38,883 bases of DNA from an uncultured Eubacterium sp. (GTDB taxonomy: Bacteria; Bacillota; Clostridia; Lachnospirales; Lachnospiraceae). The first letter of the stretch is position 1, and each line of letters begins with the position of its first letter. Positions 25,278-34,615 of this stretch are shown piece by piece. A model generated the notes under the pieces. The model ran no database searches, had not been told where the DNA came from, and saw nothing but the letters and a program-made list of their open reading frames with translations. A program made the position numbers and the translations under genes. The stretch lies in NCBI GenBank assembly GCA_905235555.1, contig CAJOMD010000014.1, forward strand, positions 1-38,883. The letters are read 5' to 3'.

Positions 25278-26054
25278 CTACATTCTTAAAATGTCTTCTA
25301 TTATCGTATTCACATTCTCTGCAATATGCTGTGCTGAATCGCGAACTTGTGCTGCGCTATTCATCATAGCATATGCAAAGTATGAATGATTAAACATATC
25401 TATATCACTAAAGCCAGCGCCAAAGACCACTGTATCCTCTTCTGATATATCAAAGAGATGCTGTACAACTGCTAGCGCCATTCCTTTAGAAACATATTGT
25501 CCTGTTACAAACAGTTGTGTTTCGTCTGTGGCTGAAATATTCGCTTTATTTCCCCACTTTTCTATAAAGTTACTAAAGTCTGCTTCAGTAAATCCTTTAT
25601 CATTAAATATTGTAATTTTAGTGATATCCCCACTCATTTCTTGAGTGCTTCCAATAAACTCCGGCTTAATACCATTCTTTTTAAGACGTCTTTCAAATGT
25701 GGCATTTGATTTCAAAAGTACCGCATTTTTCTCTCCCGATAGCATAAGCCTATAGTTTTTGTCTTCCCCTAGTTCGTCTGTTACTCCTAGGCAAACAAGT
25801 CTATCTATAGGAGTTTTGCTAATTACTTTATCTTGGTAGATAACTACTCCGCCATCATTACAAATATAAATAATATCATTTTTAAGTCTTCCAAAAATAT
25901 CCTTCACAGAATCATAGTTCTGCGCTGTGGCCACTGCAAATTTAATGTCCTTCTCCTTCAGGCGCACAATCAAATCAAGAATATCTTCGCCGACTTCCCT
26001 ATTTTCATCTAACTCTATTATATTTTCCAAACTGCTTACAACTAATCTAATCAT
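25278..26054 (-). CDS. HAD-like (Cof-type) protein lacking the catalytic Asp, probable pseudoenzyme
   Basis: The 258-residue protein has the layout of Cof-type HAD phosphatases: a core start MIRLVVSSLEN, ATAQNYDSV, NDGGVVI, a C2-type cap, then QYVSKGMALAVVQH and FGAGFSDIDMF. In active members the first motif is DxDGT; here the nucleophile position is Ser8, the second Asp is Glu10, and Gly-Thr become Asn-Ile. In the last motif the usual GDxxND reads GAGFSD. The Lys of SKG is kept. Fold and ligand binding may remain, but phosphatase chemistry should be lost. The ATG at 26054, after GTGGGG, is preferred over a GTG at 26066. Confidence 0.82.
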   Translation of the reverse strand: MIRLVVSSLENIIELDENREVGEDILDLIVRLKEKDIKFAVATAQNYDSVKDIFGRLKNDIIYICNDGGVVIYQDKVISKTPIDRLVCLGVTDELGEDKNYRLMLSGEKNAVLLKSNATFERRLKKNGIKPEFIGSTQEMSGDITKITIFNDKGFTEADFSNFIEKWGNKANISATDETQLFVTGQYVSKGMALAVVQHLFDISEEDTVVFGAGFSDIDMFNHSYFAYAMMNSAAQVRDSAQHIAENVNTIIEDILRM

Positions 26055-26108
26055 CGTAATCCCCACAAAATATACTCTATATGTTATATCTTAAATTATG
26101 CAATAAGT

Positions 26109-28469
26109 CTATTTCTTTCTTGTAAAAGATTTTACTTTCGAATACTTACCAAAGTAATGTGTTCCTTTAACTGTAGTAAATGCAATTACCTTATAGTAAA
26201 TTTTCTTACCCTTTTTTAGTTTTTTATCGTAGAATGTCAATTTTTGATTTGCTTTTATGGTTGCAATCTTCTTATAGCCTTTGCTTTTATTAACACTCTT
26301 TACAACATTGTATCCTGTGGCTCCATCCACCTTTTTTAGGTTGAAAGTTACACCTTTGCCTTTGGCTTTCATTTTCTTAATCTTGCTCTTAGATGGAAGT
26401 GGCTGAACCACTACTCCCTTTGACTTAGGGCTCATATGAGTCTTTCCGCTCACTTTTCTAAATGCGATAACTGTATATGTATACTTAACGCCAGTTTCTA
26501 GATTAATATCTTTTAGTGAGGTTACATTACCTGCCACTGCCTTAACTAATTTAAGATCGCCCACTTGTGGTTTTCTATATATGCGATATTGTTCTATTCC
26601 AGGCTGATTAGACCATGAAACAGTGACCGAGTTATAACCAGTAGAATAAGCTTTTACCGTAGGCTGAATAGGTGTGGCGTTAGCAACTCTAACTGTACAC
26701 TTAGAACTAAATCCTTTTTTAGGTTTACATGTTATAACTGCAGTTCCTTGCGACTTAGCTGTAATAACGCCCTTTTTAGAAACTGTCGCCACTTTACTAT
26801 TGCTTGAACTAAACTTTTGAACTGAGTTCTTCTTTTTAGAAGGAAGAAGTTTAGTTGATAGTTTTTTTGTCTGTCCCGAATAAAGCCCAACATATGTAGG
26901 TGAAATAGACACGCCACTTGACACAACACTTATCTTAAGCGCGCTTATGCAACCTGTGGCAGATATAGCATAAACTGTAGTGCTACCCTCTTTCTTTCCT
27001 GTTACATAACCTTTTGAATCCACTGTACAAACAGCTGGGTTGTTTGATCTATAGTAAACTGTTCCAGATTTCGAAATCTTGATCGGAAGTTTAGTTTTTA
27101 CTTTCTTTGTAACGTATTTAGCTGAAGTTATAGTGACATACGACGCAGTCAAATAACCTTTATATAGTTTTCCTTTATATTTAACATGGGCATAAAGCCA
27201 ATAAGGATTTCTTAGAAGTCTTACACCATAACCTGAGTTACTAATCTTTCCATGATATACACTAACCTTAGTACCCTTAGGTAGAGTTACCATTCCTTTA
27301 TATCCCGTACCAGGACCTTTTCTAATCATAATAGAATCTGATGTCTTGGCAGATTTTCCTACAGCACCTAGTGTTACACTCTGACTCTTGGCTGGCATGC
27401 TAGTATAGACCGGAATAATAAACTTCTTAGTTAGTCCTGCTATTCCCATTGAATTATACGCATTCGCTGTGAGATCGGCTTCTGCTGCTGCTCCGTAAAC
27501 ATTAGTCATATATTGATGAGCATACAAACCATAGGTTGATGATTTGTTTACATTAAATCTCTCAAAGTAGATTGTGTACTGTCCACAATTGATATATTTA
27601 TCACCTATATACTTCGCTCCACCATTGATAGATTTCATAGGTGTGTTCCAAGGACGTGAATATGTTTTTCCACTCTTAGCCCAGTTAAGTCCACTAGCAA
27701 TAGGGTTAGCACCTGTAAAGGCTCCAATATTGTAGAAATTATATATACCTTTATAAGAGCCGTATGAACCGGAAACACTACCACTCGCACCCATGCCTGC
27801 ATACTTTGAATTCTTGCTTCCACCAATCTCTTGTCTAATCTTTGAAGCAATATAATATGCATTCACATTAGCGGCCTTGGCTGCTGCTAGAATCTGCGCC
27901 GAATACTTAGTATTAGTCTTTGTGTACTTGCCCTTATTAGTCAAGTAACAAATGTTAGTCTTGTACATAAATGTGCCTTTAAGCACCGCTTCCACTCCAG
28001 CTTGGGTTTGAGTGGATGAATCAAATGTTAGTGATTCAAACATATATATGGATGAAGTGTTAAGGAAATTTCTTGGGTCCATAAAATATGCTGTAGCATT
28101 TTTATTGGCTGAAACCCAAGTGCCTCCGTCTTTTGCCACATATCTCTTTGTCTGAGGAAAATAATCTCCTTTGGCGTTTGACTTGAAGAACTTGCTGTAA
28201 TAGTTTTCTATCAAGCTCATATTATTTTTGCTTTCTTTAGAAACAGCTGTTGCAAACTTAATGCCTGTCTTATATGGGACAAACTTCCAATTAGGATACT
28301 TTTTATGCAATGCTCTTAGGGATGATTTGTAGCTATCAGGAAAGCCCTTGATGCTAGTCTCAAACGCGTCAGCCTTAACTTCAGTTTTTGGCACAAAGTG
28401 AACACTGGCTACCACTAGCGCCATAGCCAAAACAAATATACATATTCTTTTTACTATTTTGTTTTGCAT
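26109..28469 (-). CDS. Secreted N-acetylglucosaminidase with SH3, Ig-like and FN3 modules
   Basis: The 786-residue exported protein has a signal peptide (about 1-34, cleavage near VKADAF). The glucosaminidase domain (GH73/LytB-like, about 40-330) contains YFMDPRNFLN, the catalytic Glu in ASKIRQEIGGS (about 214) and GIYNFYNIGAF. An SH3-like domain (about 365-450, SIMIRKGPGTGYKGM) follows, then two Ig-like Big_2 repeats (about 455-590, YRSNNPAVCTVDSKGYVTG and FSSSNSKVATVSKKGVITA) and two FN3-like modules to the end. It should cut peptidoglycan glycan strands during growth or separation. AGAGG seven bases before the ATG at 28469 fixes the start. The gene lies 41 bases after the topoisomerase A gene. 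Confidence 0.88.
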   Translation of the reverse strand: MQNKIVKRICIFVLAMALVVASVHFVPKTEVKADAFETSIKGFPDSYKSSLRALHKKYPNWKFVPYKTGIKFATAVSKESKNNMSLIENYYSKFFKSNAKGDYFPQTKRYVAKDGGTWVSANKNATAYFMDPRNFLNTSSIYMFESLTFDSSTQTQAGVEAVLKGTFMYKTNICYLTNKGKYTKTNTKYSAQILAAAKAANVNAYYIASKIRQEIGGSKNSKYAGMGASGSVSGSYGSYKGIYNFYNIGAFTGANPIASGLNWAKSGKTYSRPWNTPMKSINGGAKYIGDKYINCGQYTIYFERFNVNKSSTYGLYAHQYMTNVYGAAAEADLTANAYNSMGIAGLTKKFIIPVYTSMPAKSQSVTLGAVGKSAKTSDSIMIRKGPGTGYKGMVTLPKGTKVSVYHGKISNSGYGVRLLRNPYWLYAHVKYKGKLYKGYLTASYVTITSAKYVTKKVKTKLPIKISKSGTVYYRSNNPAVCTVDSKGYVTGKKEGSTTVYAISATGCISALKISVVSSGVSISPTYVGLYSGQTKKLSTKLLPSKKKNSVQKFSSSNSKVATVSKKGVITAKSQGTAVITCKPKKGFSSKCTVRVANATPIQPTVKAYSTGYNSVTVSWSNQPGIEQYRIYRKPQVGDLKLVKAVAGNVTSLKDINLETGVKYTYTVIAFRKVSGKTHMSPKSKGVVVQPLPSKSKIKKMKAKGKGVTFNLKKVDGATGYNVVKSVNKSKGYKKIATIKANQKLTFYDKKLKKGKKIYYKVIAFTTVKGTHYFGKYSKVKSFTRKK

Positions 28470-28510
28470 AATCAAACCTCTAAAATAGTTTTGGCAAAAA
28501 CAACTAACAA

Positions 28511-30898
28511 TTATTTCTTACGTACCTTAACGCCCTTTGTCGCACGCTTACCAATCTTAAGCTTTCTTAACTCAACATTTCTGCCGTTAGTCTTAACAGT
28601 AATGTCATCGCCTGTATCAAGAACATATACGTTAGATACCCAGTCGCCATCATTTAGTCTAATACCGATAACTCCTTTTGTACCCTTCTTCTGCTCAGGA
28701 ACCTGACTTATAGGGAATCTTAGGAAGATACCGCCGTCCGTCTGGATAACAAGAATCTCACGAGTATATTGAAGTTCGCCTTCCTGTGGCTTTTCACCGT
28801 CGATAGGAAGTTCAGTCTGTTCAAAGTCCAAAGATTCCATTCCTTCTTCATCACCAGAACCACCAGTAATAGCAACTGACTCTTCATCATCATAGACTTT
28901 TTCTGAAATTCTAGTCATATTTACAGCAGCTAGTTCGTCACCATCTGCCAATTTAGTAGCCGCCATAGTTTTTCTGTTAGTTTCAAACTCGCTTCCATCT
29001 ACTAACTTTATAAGCCCTAATTTTGTTGTAAATAAGAGTTTTTTGTCCTTTATTTCATCATATGTGTATAGCGCAACAATATTTTCGCCTGCACTTGAGT
29101 AGTTTCCGAGGTTATCAATAGGTGTTCCCTTCTCACGAACCTTCTTCAAAGGAATACTCTGTACCTTCACCTGATGAACATTTCCTGTGTTAGTGAAAAT
29201 TAAAACACTGTCTGTATTCATACATCTGTAAATATATTTGTACTCTTTATTTACAGACTCAATATTTCTATCGTAAGCCGCTGGTTCTAAAAGTTTGGCG
29301 TAGCCAAATTTGTCTTGGACAAAGACAACCTCTTGCTCTACAAATTCATTTTCGTTAAATACAGCTTCCTTGCCATCTTCTATAGAAGTTTTTCTCTCTT
29401 CGCCGTACTCTTCTTTGATAGCCTTGAGGTCATTCTTGATAGCCTTTGTCATTGAACGCTTATTCTCTAGAATATCTTCGTACTCAGCAATCTTTTCAGT
29501 TAACTCTTCGTACTCCTTTTCTAGAGCCTTAATCTCAAGACCAATCAACTTAGCAAGTCTCAAATCAAGAATAGCCGTAGCCTGGCGATCTGTGAAATTC
29601 AAGTTGCCAGCAAGGGCTGGTGACTCTTTCTTCTTAAACTTGATTCCCTCAGTGATACCTTTAGTCAAACAATCCTTAACCTGTTTCTGGCTCTCACTAC
29701 CTCTGATTATCTCAATAATCAAATCTATAATATTAGTAGCCTTAATAAGACCTTCTTTTATTTCCTTCTGCTCCAAAGCTTTCTCAAGCAAGTTCTTATA
29801 CTTTCTAGTAGCTAGTTCATACTGATATTCCACATAGAATTTAAGAAGTTTCTTAATTCCCATAACTTCTGGCCTACCATCAGCGATAGCTAGCATATTC
29901 ACACCGAAAGTATCTTCTAGTTTTGTCTTCTTATAGAGCATGTTGATAATTTTTTCTACATCTGCGCCCTTCTTAAGTTCAAGAACGATACGCACTCCAT
30001 CTTTGTTTGTGGCATTTTGAATATCAACAATATCTGTAGTAACTTTATTTTCAACTAGCGAAACCACATCTGATAAAAACTTTCCAACTCCAGCGCCAAT
30101 CATAGTGTAAGGGATTTCTGTGATGATTAGTTTGTCGTGTCCTCTGCTCTTTCCCTTCTCAAACTCCACTTTTCCACGAAGTTTAAGTTTACCAGTACCT
30201 GTTTCATATATTTCTTTTAGTTCAGATTTGTTAGCAACAATTCCACCTGTTGGAAAATCTGGACCGGGCATAATTTCTAGCAACTCTTCTACACTGATAC
30301 TGTTCTTTGACATATATGCCATAACTGCATCTATTACTTCACCCAAGTTATGAGTAGGGATAGATGTGGCCATACCAACAGCAATACCGTCTGCTCCGTT
30401 TATAAGTAAGTTTGGCACACGAACAGGAAGTACCTCTGGCTCTTTCTCTGTCTCGTCAAAGTTTGGTACAAAGTCTACTATATCCTTGTCTAGGTCTGCT
30501 AAGTAAACATCCTCTGTGAACTTCTGAAGTTTAGCCTCTGTGTAACGCATAGACGCCGCTCCGTCACCTTCTATAGAACCAAAGTTTCCATGGCCGTCCA
30601 CTAATGCTTTCCCCTTCTTAAACTCCTGCGCCAAAACTACAAGAGTTTCATATATTGAACTATCACCGTGTGGATGGTATTTACCCATCGTATCACCAAC
30701 TATACGAGCTGATTTACGAGGAGATTTATCATGATTTAGGTGAAGCTGGTCCATCGCGTAAAGCACACGTCTTTGAACCGGTTTCAAACCATCTCTGGCA
30801 TCAGGCAATGCTCTAGCACAGATAACACTCATCGCGTAATCTATGTAACTCTTTTGCATTACCTCCGAATATTCCGTTTTAATTATTTGTTCTGACAT
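28511..30898 (-). CDS. Type IIA topoisomerase subunit A (ParC/GyrA type)
   Basis: This breakage-reunion subunit has 795 residues. It has ARALPDARDGLKPVQRR, GKYHPHGDSSIYETLV (quinolone-region Ser80 and Glu84), the catalytic Tyr119 in AASMRYTEAKL, NLLINGADGIAVGM and a beta-pinwheel C-terminal domain. The C-terminal domain carries QKKGTKG where gyrase has the DNA-wrapping box QRRGGKG, so supercoiling ability is uncertain. Its B subunit gene lies 69 bases upstream. Absence of dnaA, dnaN or recF nearby favours topoisomerase IV or an accessory pair. GGAGAAAA precedes the ATG. Confidence 0.92.
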   Translation of the reverse strand: MSEQIIKTEYSEVMQKSYIDYAMSVICARALPDARDGLKPVQRRVLYAMDQLHLNHDKSPRKSARIVGDTMGKYHPHGDSSIYETLVVLAQEFKKGKALVDGHGNFGSIEGDGAASMRYTEAKLQKFTEDVYLADLDKDIVDFVPNFDETEKEPEVLPVRVPNLLINGADGIAVGMATSIPTHNLGEVIDAVMAYMSKNSISVEELLEIMPGPDFPTGGIVANKSELKEIYETGTGKLKLRGKVEFEKGKSRGHDKLIITEIPYTMIGAGVGKFLSDVVSLVENKVTTDIVDIQNATNKDGVRIVLELKKGADVEKIINMLYKKTKLEDTFGVNMLAIADGRPEVMGIKKLLKFYVEYQYELATRKYKNLLEKALEQKEIKEGLIKATNIIDLIIEIIRGSESQKQVKDCLTKGITEGIKFKKKESPALAGNLNFTDRQATAILDLRLAKLIGLEIKALEKEYEELTEKIAEYEDILENKRSMTKAIKNDLKAIKEEYGEERKTSIEDGKEAVFNENEFVEQEVVFVQDKFGYAKLLEPAAYDRNIESVNKEYKYIYRCMNTDSVLIFTNTGNVHQVKVQSIPLKKVREKGTPIDNLGNYSSAGENIVALYTYDEIKDKKLLFTTKLGLIKLVDGSEFETNRKTMAATKLADGDELAAVNMTRISEKVYDDEESVAITGGSGDEEGMESLDFEQTELPIDGEKPQEGELQYTREILVIQTDGGIFLRFPISQVPEQKKGTKGVIGIRLNDGDWVSNVYVLDTGDDITVKTNGRNVELRKLKIGKRATKGVKVRKK

Positions 30899-30967
30899 TT
30901 ATTTTCTCCTAATTTAATTAGTTTCATTTTTAATTAAATATATATTAATTATGTAATCAAATCTTTT

Positions 30968-32896
30968 TTAAGCATCAATTTCTGCGTCTCTGGCATTCTT
31001 ATAAATGAAGTCACGTCTAGGTGCTACTTCTGTACCCATTAGCATATTTGTAACACGTGATGCTAGCTTAGCGTCTTCTATTTCTACTTGCTTTAAGATT
31101 CTAGTCTTTGGATCAAGTGTAGTCTCCCAAAGTTGTTCTGGGTCCATCTCACCAAGACCTTTGTAGCGCTGCAAAGTAAATCCCTTATGATTCTTACGAT
31201 ACTTTTCAAGTGCTTTATCATCATAAAGGTATTCACCCTCTCCCTTTTTAGGAACTGCCTTGTAAAGAGGAGGTGTAGCAATGTACACATGACCACCTGA
31301 AATTAAGTCTGGCATAAATCTGTAGAAGAATGTTAAAAGCAATGTATCGATATGCGCACCATCCACGTCGGCATCAGTCATAAGAATGATCTTATGGAAT
31401 TTAAGTTTATCAATATCAAAGTCATTACCGTATCCTTCTGAGAAACCACAGCCAAATGCATTAATCATAGTCTTTATTTCGGCATTCGCCAAAACCTTAT
31501 CCATAGAAGCTTTCTCGACATTTAGAATTTTACCTCTGATTGGCATGATAGCCTGAGTTTTTCTATCTCTTGCCATCTTTGCTGAACCGCCGGCAGAATC
31601 ACCCTCTACTATAAAGATTTCGCACTCTTCTGCTTTTCTACTCTCGCAGTTTGCTAACTTACCATTGCTGTCAATTGAGAACTTGCTCTTTGTAAGCATA
31701 TTGGTCTTTGATTTAGCTTCTGCTTTTCTAATTTTGGCAGATTTTTCTGCACACTCAATTACCTTCTTTAAAGTCTCTAGGTTCTTATCAAAGTAAAGAG
31801 TTAGCTGCTCATTGGCAATAGTCTTTGTAGCTTTTTCTGCATCAGGGTTATCAAGCTTAGTCTTTGTCTGGCCCTCAAATCTAGGATCAGGATGCTTAAT
31901 AGCAACTATCGCTGTTAGACCATTACGAACATCTGCACCTGTAAAGTTAGCATCTTTATCCTTTAGATTTCCTAACTCTCTTGCATACTGATTGATAGTC
32001 TGTGTAAGAGTTGATTTAAAACCTGTAATATGCGCTCCACCTTCCTGTGTGAAGATATTATTACAGAAACCTAAGATGTTTTCTGTAAACTCATTTACAT
32101 ATTGGAAGGCAATCTCTAACTCAATACCTTCTATCTCGCGTTTAAAATAAATGATATCTGTCACTGCTTCTTTTTCATGGTCTAGATCTTTGATGAAGGC
32201 TTTTATGCCGTCTGGCTCGTGATACTCTACAGTCTCTTCTTCACCAGCCCTCTTGTTTTCGTAATGAATAGTAAGCCCAGGATTTAGGTAAGCTGTCTCG
32301 TGTAATCTACTTCTAACTGCTTCAGCCTTAAAGTAAGTCTTTTCAAAAATCTCAGAATCAGGAAGGAATGTAACTTTAGTACCAGTATCATTCTTTCTGC
32401 AAGTACCTACTTCCTTTACCTTTGATTTAACCTTGCCCTGTTTATATTTCTGGTTCCAAATGACACCATCTCTCTTAACCCAAACTTCCATCCACTCAGA
32501 AAGCGCGTTAACAACAGATGAACCTACACCGTGTAGACCACCAGAGATTTTATAGTTTCCAGTACCAAACTTACCACCGGCATGAAGTGTTGTAAAAACA
32601 ACCTCAAGGGCAGACTTCTTTGCCTGCTTATTCATATCTACAGGAATACCACGACCGTTATCTTCGATAGTAGCTGTTCCATCTTTTTCTAAGGTTACCC
32701 AAATTTCGTCACAATATCCTGCCAAGTGCTCATCTACTGAGTTGTCCATAATTTCGTATATTAGGTGGTTAAGACCTTTAGTTCCAACACTACCAATATA
32801 CATTCCAGGACGCTGACGAACTGGCTCTAGACCTTTCAAAACCGAAATACTATCGCCATCGTAAGATTTTCCTTTTCCGTCATATTTACTTGCCAT
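30968..32896 (-). CDS. Type IIA topoisomerase subunit B (ParE/GyrB type)
   Basis: The 642-residue ATPase subunit has a GHKL domain with YEIMDNSVDEHLAGY, IEDNGRGIPVD and the ATP-lid GGLHGVGSSVVNALS, the transducer QTKTKL with DPRF before it, and the Toprim motifs FIVEGDSAGGSA and MTDADVDGAHI. The C-terminus TEVAPRRDFIYKNARDAEIDA resembles both GyrB and ParE. A GGAG lies 6 bases before the ATG at 32896 and within the first codons of a longer frame, so MASKYDG is chosen as the start. A strong promoter lies about 70 bases upstream. It is cotranscribed with the A subunit. Confidence 0.93.
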   Translation of the reverse strand: MASKYDGKGKSYDGDSISVLKGLEPVRQRPGMYIGSVGTKGLNHLIYEIMDNSVDEHLAGYCDEIWVTLEKDGTATIEDNGRGIPVDMNKQAKKSALEVVFTTLHAGGKFGTGNYKISGGLHGVGSSVVNALSEWMEVWVKRDGVIWNQKYKQGKVKSKVKEVGTCRKNDTGTKVTFLPDSEIFEKTYFKAEAVRSRLHETAYLNPGLTIHYENKRAGEEETVEYHEPDGIKAFIKDLDHEKEAVTDIIYFKREIEGIELEIAFQYVNEFTENILGFCNNIFTQEGGAHITGFKSTLTQTINQYARELGNLKDKDANFTGADVRNGLTAIVAIKHPDPRFEGQTKTKLDNPDAEKATKTIANEQLTLYFDKNLETLKKVIECAEKSAKIRKAEAKSKTNMLTKSKFSIDSNGKLANCESRKAEECEIFIVEGDSAGGSAKMARDRKTQAIMPIRGKILNVEKASMDKVLANAEIKTMINAFGCGFSEGYGNDFDIDKLKFHKIILMTDADVDGAHIDTLLLTFFYRFMPDLISGGHVYIATPPLYKAVPKKGEGEYLYDDKALEKYRKNHKGFTLQRYKGLGEMDPEQLWETTLDPKTRILKQVEIEDAKLASRVTNMLMGTEVAPRRDFIYKNARDAEIDA

Positions 32897-32958
32897 TTTA
32901 CTCTCCATTTCTATTGATTTTGGGAAAATATCCCATTTTAAGCCATTTTAACTACTAC

Positions 32959-32987
32959 ATTATACTATATCTTGTGTTTTAATTCAA
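32959..32987 (-). promoter_or_regulatory. Promoter of the topoisomerase operon
   Basis: On the minus strand TTGAAT (32982-32987), 17 bases, consensus TATAAT (32959-32964). Just upstream a 7-bp hairpin AAAACCC/GGGTTTT (32990-33013) abuts the direct repeat that borders the inserted island, so the insertion lies only about 25-40 bases upstream of the -35 box. Confidence 0.78.
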
Positions 32988-33010
32988 GGAAAACCCTTAT
33001 ATAATGGGGT

Positions 33011-33023
33011 TTTGTGCCATTTT
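33011..33023 (+). repeat. Left copy of a 13-base direct repeat flanking the island
   Basis: TTTGTGCCATTTT occurs here and, in the same direction, at 35542-35554. It could be a target duplication of the island between the copies. Joining the outer flanks through one copy gives a simple trpS to topoisomerase intergenic region. Confidence 0.55.
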
Positions 33024-33028
33024 CCTTA

Positions 33029-34527
33029 TTTGAAAAACTAAATTCTATCCTTTATCACGTAAAGGGTTGATTTTAATCTTACAAACGAGTACGTGGAGTT
33101 TAATATTACAAGTTGATGTGATATATTCTTCTTTTGTGATGCCAGGTATTTAAGGAGGGTACTTTATGGCAAAACATAAACATTTAACTTTAGCAGATAG
33201 GTTTAAGATAGAATCTATGTTGAAAGATAATGAATCGTTTAAATCTATTGGTAGAGAGTTAGATAAAGACTGTACTACTATTGCTAAAGAAATTAAAGGC
33301 CACATCTATTTTAAGAAAGTTGGTGGTTATGGTCGCATATTTAATGATTGTGTTAATCGAAGAAAGTGCGATTATACTAACCTTTGTTCTAAAAAAAAGT
33401 GTCGCTATAAGATTTGCAAAAACTGCAAGGTTTGTTCTCTTCACTGTCCTGACTACGAGAAGGATGCATGTGAAAAGTTAGAAAAACCACCTTATGTGTG
33501 TAATGGATGTAAATCAAGACAAAAATGCACTTTAGAAAAACACTTATACTCTGCAAGTTTTGCTCAAAAAGAATATGATGATATAAAAAGAGAGTGTCGA
33601 AGTGGTATGTGTATTAGCGAGAAAGAATTATTAGCATTAGATGATATAATCTCTCCACTTGTAAAGAAAGGACATTCTATTCATCACATACTAGCGAATA
33701 ATAGGTCAGAGATAATGTTTTCCGAAAAGACTATCTATAATTATTTCGACAAAGGATTATTTAGTGCTATAAACCTTGATTTACCAAGAAAAGTACGGTT
33801 TAAGAAAAGACGCAGCAATCACGATAGTTTTAAAATTGATAAGGGATGCAGAATAGGAAGAACATATAGTGATTTTGAAGAATACTTATCTAATAATACT
33901 GACACACCAATTGTACAAATAGATACTGTTATTGGTGAACGAGGTGGAAAAGTATTACTTACCGTTCACTTTGTTAAAACTGAGTTTATGATTGCGTTTT
34001 TAAGAGAAAGGAATACTGCTTCTTCTGTTATCAGTGTATTTGATAATCTATATGAAAGACTTGGAAGTGATACGTTTAAGAGATTATTTAAAGTTATACT
34101 AACAGACAATGGAAGTGAATTTTCTAATCCTTTAGCGATTGAAAAGGACAGTGATGGCAATGATAGAACTAAAGTGTTTTATTGCAATGCATCTTGTCCT
34201 TATCAAAAAGGTGCTATTGAAGTGAATCACGAATTTATTAGAAGAATTATTCCAAAAGGTAAATCTTTTGATAGATTCAAGCAAGATGATATTAACAAAA
34301 TGATGAATCATATCAACTCATATAAGAGAGCTAGTTTAGGAGATAAGAGTCCGTATGAAATGTTTAAAATTATATATGGACGTAAAATTTTAGAAGCTCT
34401 AGAATCAGAATCCGTCTCACCAAACGACATTATTCTGACTCCAGAACTTCTAAAATAATTAAAATATAAACCTGACATCACACCTATATTTAAGAGGTTA
34501 CACTAGGGTGGAATTTAGTAATTCACA
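33029..34527 (+). mobile_element. IS30-family insertion sequence
   Basis: The element holds one transposase gene. Its left end TTTGAAAAACTAAATTCTATCC (33029-33050) matches the reverse complement of its proposed right end (34506-34527) at 17 of 22 positions, centred on ACTAAATTC. No short target duplication is obvious at the 34527 end. A third related end lies further right at about 35512-35535, so the outer limit of the last mobile unit is uncertain. Confidence 0.65.
33166..34458 (+). CDS. IS30-family transposase with Cys-rich domain
   Basis: The 430-residue transposase starts with a helix-turn-helix (LTLADRFKIESMLKD, SIGRELDKDCTTIAKEI). A Cys-rich region (about 62-121, about 14 Cys in CxxC-type spacing) may bind zinc. 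The DDE integrase domain has Asp253 in VQIDTVIGERGG, Asp314 in ILTDNGSEF and Glu352 in KGAIEVNHEF, and ends with the IS30 pattern IIPKGKSFDRF and SYKRASLGDKSPYEMF. All three catalytic acids are present and the frame is intact, so it may be active. AAGGAGG lies 8 bases before the ATG. It is one of few plus-strand genes in this part. Confidence 0.93.
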   Translation: MAKHKHLTLADRFKIESMLKDNESFKSIGRELDKDCTTIAKEIKGHIYFKKVGGYGRIFNDCVNRRKCDYTNLCSKKKCRYKICKNCKVCSLHCPDYEKDACEKLEKPPYVCNGCKSRQKCTLEKHLYSASFAQKEYDDIKRECRSGMCISEKELLALDDIISPLVKKGHSIHHILANNRSEIMFSEKTIYNYFDKGLFSAINLDLPRKVRFKKRRSNHDSFKIDKGCRIGRTYSDFEEYLSNNTDTPIVQIDTVIGERGGKVLLTVHFVKTEFMIAFLRERNTASSVISVFDNLYERLGSDTFKRLFKVILTDNGSEFSNPLAIEKDSDGNDRTKVFYCNASCPYQKGAIEVNHEFIRRIIPKGKSFDRFKQDDINKMMNHINSYKRASLGDKSPYEMFKIIYGRKILEALESESVSPNDIILTPELLK

Positions 34528-34615
34528 AAAAGCTCTAGGTTGCACCCTCAGGTGGATGTGGTTGTTTTTTATAAATGGTTTGCCATAAATATATATAATG
34601 TTAAACTCAATTGGT

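Noticed and set aside
28470..28510. AGTTTT/AAAACT-type dyad as a terminator between the topoisomerase A gene and the glucosaminidase gene
   Set aside because: Weak, interrupted, AT-only pairing without a T-run; read-through looks as likely.
29310..29825. 171-codon plus-strand frame opposite the topoisomerase A gene
   Set aside because: Antisense shadow of a well-conserved coding region.
34528..34615. Short inverted repeat near GCACCCTCAGGTGG with a later T-run as an IS terminator
   Set aside because: The stem is only four pairs and the T-run is separated by nine bases; too weak to call.
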